Below are positions 42,870-51,161 of a stretch of 64,000 nt of DNA, one piece after another. The stretch is taken from positions 62,001 through 126,000 of the forward strand of contig JAFKFK010000010.1 in assembly GCA_017307275.1 (NCBI GenBank). The letters run 5' to 3'. Both the position numbers and the translations under genes were made by a program. The notes under the pieces were generated by a model, which made no database searches, was not told the DNA's origin, and saw nothing but the letters and a program-made list of their open reading frames with translations. Numbering within the stretch: position 1 is the stretch's first letter; each line of letters starts with the position of its first letter. The stretch is from Alphaproteobacteria bacterium (GTDB taxonomy: Bacteria > Pseudomonadota > Alphaproteobacteria > Reyranellales > Reyranellaceae).

Positions 42870-43739
42870 TCACGAAAACGAAAGACGGAAGGCGATCTCG
42901 CCTGCGAGCGTGGCCCCCGCGGCCAGCCGGGTTCTCCCAACGGCTCCATTGGCATGGCTCACGGGCTCGACACAGAAGAACGTCTGGCTGTCAGGAACAT
43001 AGATCACCAGATGGCGGAACGCTTCCGTCGCGGAGAGTTCCAGCCGCATACCCCGGCGCGGCCAGGCGATGGTGGCGCGCCCGTCCCAACCATCGAAGCA
43101 ATGATCGAGCCCCAGCCCCGCGACCCGGCGCCCCCTGGAAAAATCCCACGCAGGAGGCAACGGCACATGTTTCACGGGCAAAACCTCGGCATCAGTCTGC
43201 CAGACACCGCCCAGCCGGCAGGTCAGTTCGGTCTCGTGGTCGCACGGAAAGAAGGGATGCAGGCCCAGGCCCGCCGGCACATCGCGATCTTCGAGGTTCT
43301 CGATCGATTTGCCGATCACAAGTCCGGCTTCGTCGAGCACGAAGGTCTGGCGGGCTCGATATCGGAAAGGCCAGCCCGACAGGCCGCCATGCTCATAGAT
43401 GAGCTCGGCCGAGCGGGTATCGTGGCCAGCGACGGTCCAGGCATGTGACCAGCCATCGCCGTGCAGGGGATGACGCACGCCGGGCCAGTTGGCAGCCAGT
43501 CCGAATTCCTCGCCATCGAAGACGAGCCGGCCGTTCGCAATGCGATTGGAAAACGGCACCAGCGGATAGCAGGCGGTGTCCATCCCGGTGCCGGATGCCA
43601 ATGCCGCCTCTGTGGCCGGCCGCAGCACATCGCCGGCCGCACGCCCTTCCCCGCCCATGACAAAGCGCGCGATCGATCCACCAGCTTCCGGCGCAAGGTC
43701 GACCGAGAGCCGGCCAGCCTGCAATGACAAGAGCTTCAT
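42870..43739 (-). CDS. Aldose 1-epimerase (mutarotase) family protein
   Basis: A 289-residue beta-sandwich protein of the GalM family. Visible are the substrate-contact arginine in PFSNRIANGRL, HPLHGDGWSHAW (His), GLGLHPFFP (catalytic His), and CVEPVSHANGA (catalytic Glu). It interconverts alpha and beta anomers of aldoses in the cytoplasm. ATG 43737-43739 has GGCGAAGG upstream; the earlier in-frame start lacks one. It is first in the epimerase-SDR-membrane protein unit, suggesting a small sugar-oxidation module. The sugar is unknown. Confidence 0.88.
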   Translation of the reverse strand: MKLLSLQAGRLSVDLAPEAGGSIARFVMGGEGRAAGDVLRPATEAALASGTGMDTACYPLVPFSNRIANGRLVFDGEEFGLAANWPGVRHPLHGDGWSHAWTVAGHDTRSAELIYEHGGLSGWPFRYRARQTFVLDEAGLVIGKSIENLEDRDVPAGLGLHPFFPCDHETELTCRLGGVWQTDAEVLPVKHVPLPPAWDFSRGRRVAGLGLDHCFDGWDGRATIAWPRRGMRLELSATEAFRHLVIYVPDSQTFFCVEPVSHANGAVGRTRLAAGATLAGEIAFRLSFS

Positions 43740-44058
43740 ACCTTCGCCCCATCCATCCTCTGACGAGCAATCCACCGTGGCTTACTTTTTACTGGGTTGC
43801 ATCCATGTCTGGCGGCATGCCGATGACAGGCTTCCATCGACTCGACGTTGTCGGCTTCGTGCCGAGTGCCCTTCGCCCCGACCGTGATCCCGGTGGCGTC
43901 GTTGCAGAGGCACATCGTCGAGGGCCTGTCCGCGGGCGCGGTGAAGGGCCGACCACTCCGCCGAGCCGCTCAGCGATACAACAAATTGGCCTCCCTTTTG
44001 TCGACAGGCTTATGATCCAGCCGTCTTTCAACGACCCCCGAGGGAAGGAAACGGACTG
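43740..44058. other. 319-base intergenic region between divergent units
   Basis: This is the only gene-free stretch over 300 bases. It separates the divergent epimerase and HpcH-aldolase units and presumably holds both promoters. A TATGAT hexamer at 44011-44016, 43 bases before the aldolase start, is a possible -10; no convincing -35 accompanies it. A plus-strand frame (43724-44059) is open through it, but its product has no recognisable domain and runs into the aldolase ribosome site (GGGAAGGAA). I see no repeat, RNA gene or terminator. Confidence 0.5.
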
Positions 44059-44844
44059 ATGTCGACGAATATGCTGAAGAAGCGGCTGCAGGCGGGTAAG
44101 GCTTGCGTTAACGGCTGGCTGGCGATCCCCGACGGCTTCTCGGCCGAGACCATGGCGCAGTGCGGCTGGGACAGCGTCACCGTCGATATGCAGCACGGCG
44201 TGCAGGACTATCACTCGATGGTCCGCTGCTTCCAGGCGATGGACAAGCATCCGATTACACCGCTGGTGCGCGTGCCGTGGAACGAGCCCGGCATCGTCGG
44301 CAAGGTCCTGGACGGCGGCGCCTGGGGCGTCATCTGCCCCATGGTGAACAACGCCACCGAAGCCAAGGCGCTGGTCTCCTATTGCCTCTACCCGCCCAAG
44401 GGCAAGCGTTCCAATGGCCCGATCCGCGCCGGCGCCTATGGCGAGGCGACGCCCTATCAGGCGACGGCCAACGACGAAGTGCTGGTCATCCCGATGATCG
44501 AGACCCAGGAAGCGATCGACAATATCGACGCCATCCTCGACGTGCCGGGCGTCAGCGGCATCTATGTCGGCCCGTCCGATCTCGGCCTGTCGCTTGGCCT
44601 GAAGCCCATACTCGACCGCGAGGAGCCGCAGATCCTTTCGATCTACGACAAGCTGCTGGCGGCCACCAAGAAGCGCGGCCAGTTCGCCGGCCTGCACAAC
44701 GGCACGGCCTCCTATGCCGCCAAGATGATCGGCAAGGGCTTCCGCCTCGTCACCATCGCCAACGACAGCGGTCTGATGGCCCAGGCCGCCCGCGCCGCCG
44801 TCAACCAGACCCGCAAGGAAGCGGGCGACGTTGCCGCGAAGTAG
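44059..44844 (+). CDS. HpcH/HpaI-family class II aldolase
   Basis: A 261-residue TIM-barrel aldolase that splits 2-oxo-4-hydroxy acids into pyruvate and an aldehyde using a divalent metal. Motifs are VDMQHGVQDYHSM (catalytic His), PLVRVPWNEPG (Arg), IPMIETQEAIDNIDAI (metal Glu) and YVGPSDLGLSLG (metal Asp). GGGAAGGAA provides the ribosome site. It is closest in style to 4-hydroxy-2-oxoheptanedioate and 2-keto-3-deoxy-L-rhamnonate aldolases. The operon continues with a CodA-like deaminase 19 bases on. The natural substrate is not evident. Confidence 0.9.
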   Translation: MSTNMLKKRLQAGKACVNGWLAIPDGFSAETMAQCGWDSVTVDMQHGVQDYHSMVRCFQAMDKHPITPLVRVPWNEPGIVGKVLDGGAWGVICPMVNNATEAKALVSYCLYPPKGKRSNGPIRAGAYGEATPYQATANDEVLVIPMIETQEAIDNIDAILDVPGVSGIYVGPSDLGLSLGLKPILDREEPQILSIYDKLLAATKKRGQFAGLHNGTASYAAKMIGKGFRLVTIANDSGLMAQAARAAVNQTRKEAGDVAAK

Positions 44845-44863
44845 GCGCGCCGAAACAAGCGCG

Positions 44864-46051
44864 ATGGCCGTTCGTTACGCCAACGCCAGGCTACCCGACG
44901 GCAGCCAGCGTCACATCGAGGTCGAGGGAGGGCGGATCGCCGCTCTCCTCCCGATCTCGGCCCCACCGACTGGCAAGGACACCATCGACCTCGGCGGCGC
45001 GTTGGTCATGTCGCCCCTGGTCGACGGGCATATCCACCTCGACAAGACTCTGCTCGGCCTGCCCTGGGTGCCGAATCAGGCTACGGGCAACCGGGTCGCC
45101 GACCGCATCGAAGCGGAGCGCAAGGTGCGCGCCAACCGGGCTCTCCCGGAAGCCGAGACCGGCTCGAACCTGGTGCGGCAAGTGATGGCGAGCGGCACGC
45201 TGCACATGCGCACGCATGTCGATATCGACAACCAGCTCGGCCTGCGCAATCTCCATGAAATTCTGAAGGTCCGCGAGCGCTTCCGCGACCTCGTCACCAT
45301 CGAGATCGTGGCCTTTCCGCAAAGCGGCGTGCTGCGTTCGCCCGGCACCGCGGAACTGCTCGACGCTGCAATCGGAGAGGGCGCGGACCTCGTGGGCGGG
45401 CTCGATCCGATCGGCATCGATGGCGATCTCGACGGCCACCTCGATGCTATCTTCGGCGTCGCGGCGAAGCACGGCGTCGGAGTCGATATCCATCTGCATG
45501 ATGGCGGCGAAGGCGGTATCGCGCAGATGCTGGCCATTACCCAACGTACCGAAGCGGCCGGTCTGCAGGGCAAGGTAGCCATCAGCCACGCCTTCGCCTT
45601 GGGCTCCGTTCCGACGGACAGCGCCGCCCGCACGGCCGACGTCCTGGCCAAAGCCCGCATCGCCATCATGAGCCACGGGCCGGGCGGCGCCACGATCCCG
45701 CCGCTCAAGCTCCTCAAGGAGCATGGTGTCGAGGTGTTCGGCGGCTCCGACAATATCCGCGATGCCTGGTCGCCCTTCGGCAACGGCGACATGCTGGACC
45801 GCGCCATGATGATCGCCTATCGCGCCAACTTCCGGCACGACCACGAACTGGCCCTGGCCTTCGAGATGGTGACGGACGCCGGCGCCCGTGTGCTCGGCTT
45901 GGTGGACTACGGCCTGAAGGTAGGTGGCTCCGCCGACTTCGTGGCGGTCGAGGCCGAAACCCTGGCCGAGGCCGTCGCCACTCGCCGACGGCGCAAGCTG
46001 GTGGTAAAGGCGGGGCGCGTCATCGCCCAGGATGGCACCCTCGTCTCCTGA
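44864..46051 (+). CDS. Cytosine deaminase (CodA)-like amidohydrolase
   Basis: A 395-residue amidohydrolase-superfamily deaminase. Metal and catalytic motifs are DGHIHLDKTLLG (His56, His58), MRTHVDID, VDIHLHDGGEGG (His/catalytic region), AISHAFALG (His) and FGGSDNIRDAWSPFGNGDML (Asp). This is the pattern of CodA and related N-heterocycle deaminases acting on cytosine, isoguanine-type or ammelide-type rings. ATG 44864 is chosen; an upstream in-frame start would overlap the aldolase. The facing NMT1-type importer could bring in a pyrimidine-like substrate (inference). The ABC-F gene follows after 15 bases. Confidence 0.88.
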   Translation: MAVRYANARLPDGSQRHIEVEGGRIAALLPISAPPTGKDTIDLGGALVMSPLVDGHIHLDKTLLGLPWVPNQATGNRVADRIEAERKVRANRALPEAETGSNLVRQVMASGTLHMRTHVDIDNQLGLRNLHEILKVRERFRDLVTIEIVAFPQSGVLRSPGTAELLDAAIGEGADLVGGLDPIGIDGDLDGHLDAIFGVAAKHGVGVDIHLHDGGEGGIAQMLAITQRTEAAGLQGKVAISHAFALGSVPTDSAARTADVLAKARIAIMSHGPGGATIPPLKLLKEHGVEVFGGSDNIRDAWSPFGNGDMLDRAMMIAYRANFRHDHELALAFEMVTDAGARVLGLVDYGLKVGGSADFVAVEAETLAEAVATRRRRKLVVKAGRVIAQDGTLVS

Positions 46052-46066
46052 TTCCCAGGATTTGTC

Positions 46067-47611
46067 ATGGCGTCGCGTCAGGCCGTGCTCGGCATGGAGC
46101 AGGCTTCGTTCTTCTACGGCTCGGGCCGCGTCTTCGAGAACGTGTCGTTCCTGCTGGACGATGCGCGCACGGCGCTGGTCGGCGAGAACGGCGCCGGCAA
46201 ATCGACCCTGCTCAAGTGCCTGACGGGCGCGCTCGAACTCAATGCTGGCCAGTTGATCCGCTCCCGCGGGCTGCGCATCGGCCAGGTGCCGCAGGACATT
46301 CCCGAGGCGCTCGCAGAACGGCCGGTGCGCGACGTGCTGGGCGATGCCCTGACACGGGCCGGCCAGGAGGGCGATTACTGGCGCATCGACGTGCTGTTCG
46401 ACGAGATCGGTGTTGTCCAGGAAACGCTCGACAAGCCGTTCGGCACCCTGTCCGGCGGCTGGCAGCGGCTGCTGCTGATCGCGGCGGCGGCTCGACTGGA
46501 AGAGCCCGACATGCTGGTGCTCGACGAGCCGACCAATCATCTCGACCTCGCCAACATCAATACCCTGGAACGCTGGCTCACGACCGACTTCGCGGTGCCG
46601 ATGCTGATCGTGAGCCATGACCGCGAATTCCTCGACCGCGTGACCGAGCGCACCCTCTTCCTGCGCAGCGACGGCGTCCACACTTTCAAGACGCGCTTCT
46701 CCGTCGCGCGCGAGGAGCTGCTGCGCCGCGACGCCACGGCGGCGGCTCGCGCCAAGCAGGAGGACAAGGAGATCAAGCGGCTGGAGCAGGCAGCGGCGCG
46801 CTACAAGGTCTGGGCGGTCAAGAACCCCGACCTTAACAAGCGCAAGAACGCCGTCGAAAGCCGCATCGCGCGCATCGAGAAAGACCGCACGCAGACCTAT
46901 GTCGCGCGCGAGCGCCGGCTCGAACTGGCCGACGGTGACATCGACGCCCGTGTGGCACTACGGCTCTCCGACCTCGACGTCACCGTGCCGGGCCCCACAG
47001 CAGGCGCGACGCGCAAGCTGATCGCCATCGACCGACTGGCTGTCGCCGCCGGTGAGCGTGTGGCGCTGCTTGGCGTCAACGGCGCCGGCAAGTCGACCCT
47101 GCTGGCGACCCTGGCAGCCGCCTTCGATCCCACACGCGAACACTATGACGGTCAGGCCGCGGTTCGATTCAATCCAGCCTGTCGGCTGGTCTACTTCGAC
47201 CAGACCATGAACGACCTGCCGACCAGGCAATCGATCCTCGATTATGTCGTGGAAGCCGATGGCATCACCGAGAAGGACGCGATCCGGCAACTGGCCGGCG
47301 CCGGCTTCGCCTTCGCCCGCGTCGGCGAGCCGATTGGCGTCCTGAGCCACGGCGAGCGGGCGCGGCTGGTGTTCCTGAAGATGAAGTTGTTGCGGCCCAA
47401 TTTCTACGTATTGGACGAGCCGACCAACCACCTCGACATCGAGGGCCAGGAAGATCTCGAGGACCAGCTCGAGAAGAGCGACGTCTCCTGCCTGTTCGTG
47501 AGCCACGACCGCTTCTTCACGCGGACCGTGGCGACGCGATTCCTCGAAATCCGCAAGGGCCGGCTGATCGAAGTCGAGGACGCCGACGCCTTCTTCGACG
47601 CTCAGACCTGA
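46067..47611 (+). CDS. ABC-F family ATPase (ribosome-associated type)
   Basis: A 514-residue soluble protein with two ABC domains and no membrane helices. Walker A motifs are GENGAGKST (39-47) and GVNGAGKST. The signature sequences are LSGGW in domain 1 and LSHGERARL in domain 2, the latter lacking the usual second Gly. Walker B motifs are LVLDEPTNHLDL and YVLDEPTNHLDI. A charged linker (about 210-290) resembles the P-site-tRNA-interaction motif region. ABC-F proteins act in translation quality control or antibiotic protection. It may simply share a promoter with the deaminase. Confidence 0.9.
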   Translation: MASRQAVLGMEQASFFYGSGRVFENVSFLLDDARTALVGENGAGKSTLLKCLTGALELNAGQLIRSRGLRIGQVPQDIPEALAERPVRDVLGDALTRAGQEGDYWRIDVLFDEIGVVQETLDKPFGTLSGGWQRLLLIAAAARLEEPDMLVLDEPTNHLDLANINTLERWLTTDFAVPMLIVSHDREFLDRVTERTLFLRSDGVHTFKTRFSVAREELLRRDATAAARAKQEDKEIKRLEQAAARYKVWAVKNPDLNKRKNAVESRIARIEKDRTQTYVARERRLELADGDIDARVALRLSDLDVTVPGPTAGATRKLIAIDRLAVAAGERVALLGVNGAGKSTLLATLAAAFDPTREHYDGQAAVRFNPACRLVYFDQTMNDLPTRQSILDYVVEADGITEKDAIRQLAGAGFAFARVGEPIGVLSHGERARLVFLKMKLLRPNFYVLDEPTNHLDIEGQEDLEDQLEKSDVSCLFVSHDRFFTRTVATRFLEIRKGRLIEVEDADAFFDAQT

Positions 47612-47621
47612 AGAGTCGCCC

Positions 47622-48398
47622 TCAGGTCACAATTTCGCCGCGGAAGGCCCAGCGCGTCATGCGCTTCTCGATAATGGCGCAGACCGCGTACATCAGCACA
47701 CCCATGATCGCGATGGCGAACAGGCCGGCGAAGGTCGTGGGTGCATCGTTGCGGGCGCTGGCCGACAGCATCAGGAAGCCGATGCCGTTGTTGCCGCCCA
47801 CCGTCTCGGAGATCACCGAGCCGATGAACGCCAAGGTGATCGCTACCTTCAGGCTAGCGAACAGGTAGGGCATGGCGCGCGGGATGCCGACCTTGGTCAG
47901 GATCTCGACGCGCGTCGCGCCCAGGCTGCGCAGCACGTCGCGCATCTCGGGCTCGATGGTGGCAAGCCCGGTGGCGACGTTGACCACGATCGGGAAGAAG
48001 CTGATCGCGAAGGCGGTGATGATGGCTGGCAGCGAACCGACACCGACCCAGATCATCAGGATCGGGACAATCGCCACCTTGGGAATCGCGTTGAAGGCGA
48101 TCAATAGCGGATAGAGGCCGGAATAGACGAACGGCGATGCCCCGATCGCCAACCCCATCAATAGGCCGCCGGCGATGGCCAGCAGGAACCCGATCAGGGT
48201 GGTCCACAGCGTATCCCAGGAATAGGCCATCAGGATGTCGAAGCGCTGGAAGAAGACAGCGAAGACCTTGCTGGGCCTTGGAAGGATGATCTCGGGAATG
48301 CTGAAGACGACGCAGGCGATCTCCCACACGATCAGCAGGCCGGCCAGGACCAGCCACGGCATGGCGATCTTCAGCGCCTCGCGGCGGAGCTCGGTCAT
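47622..48398 (-). CDS. ABC transporter permease (NitT/TauT type)
   Basis: A 258-residue inner-membrane permease with six helices and the EAA-type cytoplasmic loop 'EMRDVLRSLGATRVEILTKVGIP', which docks with the ATPase. It matches the SsuC/TauC/ThiX-like binding-protein-dependent permeases. Its start overlaps the ATPase stop by 4 bases (ATGA), so the order is binding protein, ATPase, permease in one operon. It ends 10 bases from the converging ABC-F gene. It would import the ligand bound by the NMT1-like protein. Confidence 0.92.
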   Translation of the reverse strand: MTELRREALKIAMPWLVLAGLLIVWEIACVVFSIPEIILPRPSKVFAVFFQRFDILMAYSWDTLWTTLIGFLLAIAGGLLMGLAIGASPFVYSGLYPLLIAFNAIPKVAIVPILMIWVGVGSLPAIITAFAISFFPIVVNVATGLATIEPEMRDVLRSLGATRVEILTKVGIPRAMPYLFASLKVAITLAFIGSVISETVGGNNGIGFLMLSASARNDAPTTFAGLFAIAIMGVLMYAVCAIIEKRMTRWAFRGEIVT

Positions 48399-49177
48399 GC
48401 GTGCTCCTGGTGGATGCGGTCGCGCAGTTCGTGAACGAGGTCGACGAAATGCGGCTCGAAGGTGGTGGCGAGCGTGCGCGGCCTCGGAATGTCGATCTTC
48501 TTGGCCATGACGATACGACCCGGGCGGCGGCTCATGACATAGACGGTGTCGGCGAGATAGACGGCCTCGCGCAGGTCATGCGTCACCAGCACGCCGGTGA
48601 AGCGCTTCTCCATCCACAGCGCCTGCATGACGCCCCACAGCTCTTCGCGCGTGAAGGCATCGAGCGCGCCGAACGGCTCGTCGAGCATGAGGAGTTCGGG
48701 TTCATGGATCAGCGCGCGGCACAGGTTCGAGCGCTGCTGCATGCCGCCGGAAAGCTGCCAGGGATACTTGTCGGCAAAGTCCTGCAGGCCGACCGTCTTC
48801 AGGAGCTTCATGCCGCGCTCGACATACTCGGCGCGATGGCTGCGGAAGCGACGCTTGTGCGGCTCCACTACCTCCATGGGCAGGAGGATGTTGTCCATCG
48901 TCGAGCGCCACGGCATCAAGGTCGGGTTCTGGAACGCCATGCCGACGCCCTTGATCGGACCTGTCACCTTGGCGCCGGCCACATGCACCTCGCCGCCCGA
49001 TGGCGGCAGGAGGCCTGTGACCAGCTTCATGATGGTGGATTTGCCACAGCCCGACGGTCCAACGACGGCGATGAACTCGCCCTTGTCGATGCCGAAGGTC
49101 GCATCGGCAAGGGCCAGCGTGCTTTCCTTGCCGAGACGGTAGGTAAGGCTGACGCCCTTGAGGTCGACGAACGCCAC
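48395..49177 (-). CDS. ABC transporter ATP-binding protein (SsuB/TauB type)
   Basis: A 260-residue ATPase with Walker A GPSGCGKST (40-48), Q-loop in AFQNPTLMPW, signature LSGGMQQR, Walker B LLMLDEPFGALD and the switch His in VTHDLREA. It powers import through the permease encoded immediately downstream. It lies 3 bases after the binding-protein gene. The subfamily serves nitrate, sulfonate, taurine, and thiamine-precursor importers; specificity is set by the binding protein. Confidence 0.93.
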   Translation of the reverse strand: MAFVDLKGVSLTYRLGKESTLALADATFGIDKGEFIAVVGPSGCGKSTIMKLVTGLLPPSGGEVHVAGAKVTGPIKGVGMAFQNPTLMPWRSTMDNILLPMEVVEPHKRRFRSHRAEYVERGMKLLKTVGLQDFADKYPWQLSGGMQQRSNLCRALIHEPELLMLDEPFGALDAFTREELWGVMQALWMEKRFTGVLVTHDLREAVYLADTVYVMSRRPGRIVMAKKIDIPRPRTLATTFEPHFVDLVHELRDRIHQEHA

Positions 49178-49180
49178 GGC

Positions 49181-50206
49181 CTAGTTGGCAACCATACGGT
49201 CCGCCTTGGGCGGCAGATACTTGTTGCTGAAGACCTTGTCCGGCGCCGGCGCGTTGGGCAGGCCATAGGCCTCGGAAACTTCCTTGACCGCGCGCGCGAA
49301 GCGGGCGGGATCGACGTCGCCCAGGCCGTTGGCCTTGACGTAGGGCGTCAGGATGTTGGTCTCCAGCGAGATCTTGAGGCGCTCCAGTTCGAGCTTTTCG
49401 TCGATCAGCGGATCGCGCTTCTTGGCGGCGGCGACGCCGAGCTGCGGATTGGCAATGACGTCCTTCCAGCCCTTGATCGTGGCGGCGACGAAGCCCTTCA
49501 CGGCTTTCTCGTTCTTCGCCATCTCGGGCGAGATCACGATGCCGTTGCCATAGACGTCCATGCCGAAGTCGACATAGCGCATGGCGACGATGTCCTCGAA
49601 GGCCACGCCGCGCGCCCGCAGATCGAGCATCGAAGAGAAGTAGTGGCCGGAGACGAAGTCGACCGAGCCCTGCACCAGGCTCTGCTCGCGCAGCTGCGGC
49701 GTCAGGTTGACGTGCTCCCACTTGGAGATGCCGTTCTTCTTGGCGAAGGCCGGAAAGAGCCGAAACGAGGCATCGAACACCGGGGCGCCGAGCTTCTTGC
49801 CCTCGAGATCCTTCGGCGTCTTGATGCCGCTCTTCTTCAGGGCGTAGACGCCGAACGGTGCGAAGTCGTAGGCCATGAACACGCAGAGCACTTCCTTGCC
49901 CGGGTTCTTGGCGTTGTATTCGATGGTGGCGTTTACGTCGGCGAAGCCGATCTGGTAGGCGCCGGTGGCGACGCGCTGGACCGCACCGGCCGAGCCTTGG
50001 CCGGGGTCCATGGTGACGTCGAGGCCTTCGGCCTTGTAGTAGCCCTTCTCCAGAGCCACCAGGAACGGCGACGTCGGGCCCTGGAACACCCAGTCGAGGG
50101 TGAACTTGATGGCGGTCTGCGCATGGGCAGGCAGGCTCCCCAGCACTAGCGCAACGGCAGTCGCACCAGCCAGCGGTTTGGCCAGCAGTTTGGCGAATTT
50201 GCTCAT
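49181..50206 (-). CDS. NMT1/THI5-like periplasmic substrate-binding protein
   Basis: A 341-residue protein with a Sec signal peptide (basic start, hydrophobic core, AHAQ cleavage at about 29-30) and an NMT1/SsuA-type binding fold: 'FTLDWVFQGPTSPFLVALEKGYYKAEGLDVTMDPGQGSAGAVQRVATGAYQIGFAD'. The NMT1 type binds thiamine-pyrimidine precursors and other pyrimidines, aromatic amides or riboflavin precursors. The CodA-like deaminase facing this operon makes a pyrimidine-like ligand attractive, though unproven. GGGGGAACCAC precedes ATG 50204-50206. It is first in the operon. Confidence 0.9.
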   Translation of the reverse strand: MSKFAKLLAKPLAGATAVALVLGSLPAHAQTAIKFTLDWVFQGPTSPFLVALEKGYYKAEGLDVTMDPGQGSAGAVQRVATGAYQIGFADVNATIEYNAKNPGKEVLCVFMAYDFAPFGVYALKKSGIKTPKDLEGKKLGAPVFDASFRLFPAFAKKNGISKWEHVNLTPQLREQSLVQGSVDFVSGHYFSSMLDLRARGVAFEDIVAMRYVDFGMDVYGNGIVISPEMAKNEKAVKGFVAATIKGWKDVIANPQLGVAAAKKRDPLIDEKLELERLKISLETNILTPYVKANGLGDVDPARFARAVKEVSEAYGLPNAPAPDKVFSNKYLPPKADRMVAN

Positions 50207-50280
50207 GTGGTTCCCCCTGAACTCCCTGGTCCGCGACTCTTAGGCGGACATTTCACGGCCGCCAAGGGGATATCAGGCAG

Positions 50281-50286
50281 ATTCTA
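50281..50286 (-). promoter_or_regulatory. Candidate -10 element for the NMT1-type importer operon
   Basis: On the minus strand TAGAAT (5 of 6 to TATAAT) lies 75 bases ahead of the binding-protein start, in the 99-base gap after the GST gene. No good -35 is seen at 16-18 bases, so the assignment is weak. Confidence 0.25.
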
Positions 50287-50305
50287 TGCCAGTCGATGCC
50301 ATGGC

Positions 50306-51109
50306 CTAGCCGACGCCCAGCATCCCTCCGATCAGGCGGAAGACATGCAATTTCGTCCAGATATCTGCAGGGGCAAAGCTCGGGCGCGCTCGCATGGCTC
50401 GCCAATAGCGCGCGAGCGCCAGCCGCTTGTGGAGCTCGGCGCCCATGCCGACGAATTCCATGCGGGCGAGGAACACGGTCCAGACCACGTCGGCTGCGCC
50501 ATAGGCAGGCGGCACGAGCACAGCACGGCCATCGTGAAGCGTCTGTTCGAGCCGATCCATGAAGCCGACCGCTTCGGCGCGACGGTTCTCGGAGAGCCGC
50601 GCGACGGTCTCGGGATCGAAGGCGTGGATGCGCCCGGCAAAGACCGCGGCACGCTCCTCATAAACCTTGGCGAGGTCGGGATTCTGGGTGGCGCGTTCGA
50701 GGAGGCGACGGCGGACCTGCTCGAGCCGCTTGGGAATCATGATCCGCGCCATCGGGTTGCGGGCGAGAAGCCCGCCGAAGGTCAGCTCCTCGATCGGATA
50801 GCCGTAGTGAAGGTCGAGCCAGGATTTCGTGTCGCCGTCGATGGTCGCTTCGCTGACGGCCAGCGCATACTCGGCGATGTCCCGGCTCTGGTCGAGGATG
50901 CGGTCCGGCAGCACCAGCGTCGGCACGGTCATGTTCGGATTGAGCCGCACATAGTCCGGCTGCTGCTGGACCATCTTGAGATGGATATCGATCACCTTCG
51001 ATTCATAGGCGATCCCGCCTTCGACGAGCGCCAGGCGCGCGATCATCGAATAGTAGGACGACAGCGCATGATAGAGGCGCGGTCGGGGTTCCAGTGTGGG
51101 CTCCGACAT
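50306..51109 (-). CDS. Glutathione S-transferase family protein
   Basis: A 267-residue GST: a thioredoxin-like N-terminal domain (about 10-85, with the cis-Pro segment 'NMTVPTLVL' and 'LDQSRDIAEYA' that binds the gamma-glutamyl group) and a helical C-terminal domain (about 100-250). 'YHALSSYYSMIARLAL' occupies the catalytic loop, so Ser or Tyr could activate glutathione. The C-terminal domain has an inserted helical stretch (about 110-170). No catabolic partner is adjacent. It is likely a stand-alone detoxification or thiol-transfer enzyme. Confidence 0.8.
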   Translation of the reverse strand: MSEPTLEPRPRLYHALSSYYSMIARLALVEGGIAYESKVIDIHLKMVQQQPDYVRLNPNMTVPTLVLPDRILDQSRDIAEYALAVSEATIDGDTKSWLDLHYGYPIEELTFGGLLARNPMARIMIPKRLEQVRRRLLERATQNPDLAKVYEERAAVFAGRIHAFDPETVARLSENRRAEAVGFMDRLEQTLHDGRAVLVPPAYGAADVVWTVFLARMEFVGMGAELHKRLALARYWRAMRARPSFAPADIWTKLHVFRLIGGMLGVG

Positions 51110-51161
51110 GCCCGATCATCACCTGCGTCGACCGCGGATGCAAAAGGCGGATCGAGTCGCC

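Noticed and set aside
43724..44059. 111-codon plus-strand frame in the large intergenic gap
   Set aside because: It starts inside the epimerase gene, lacks a ribosome site and any domain, and ends in the aldolase ribosome-binding region.
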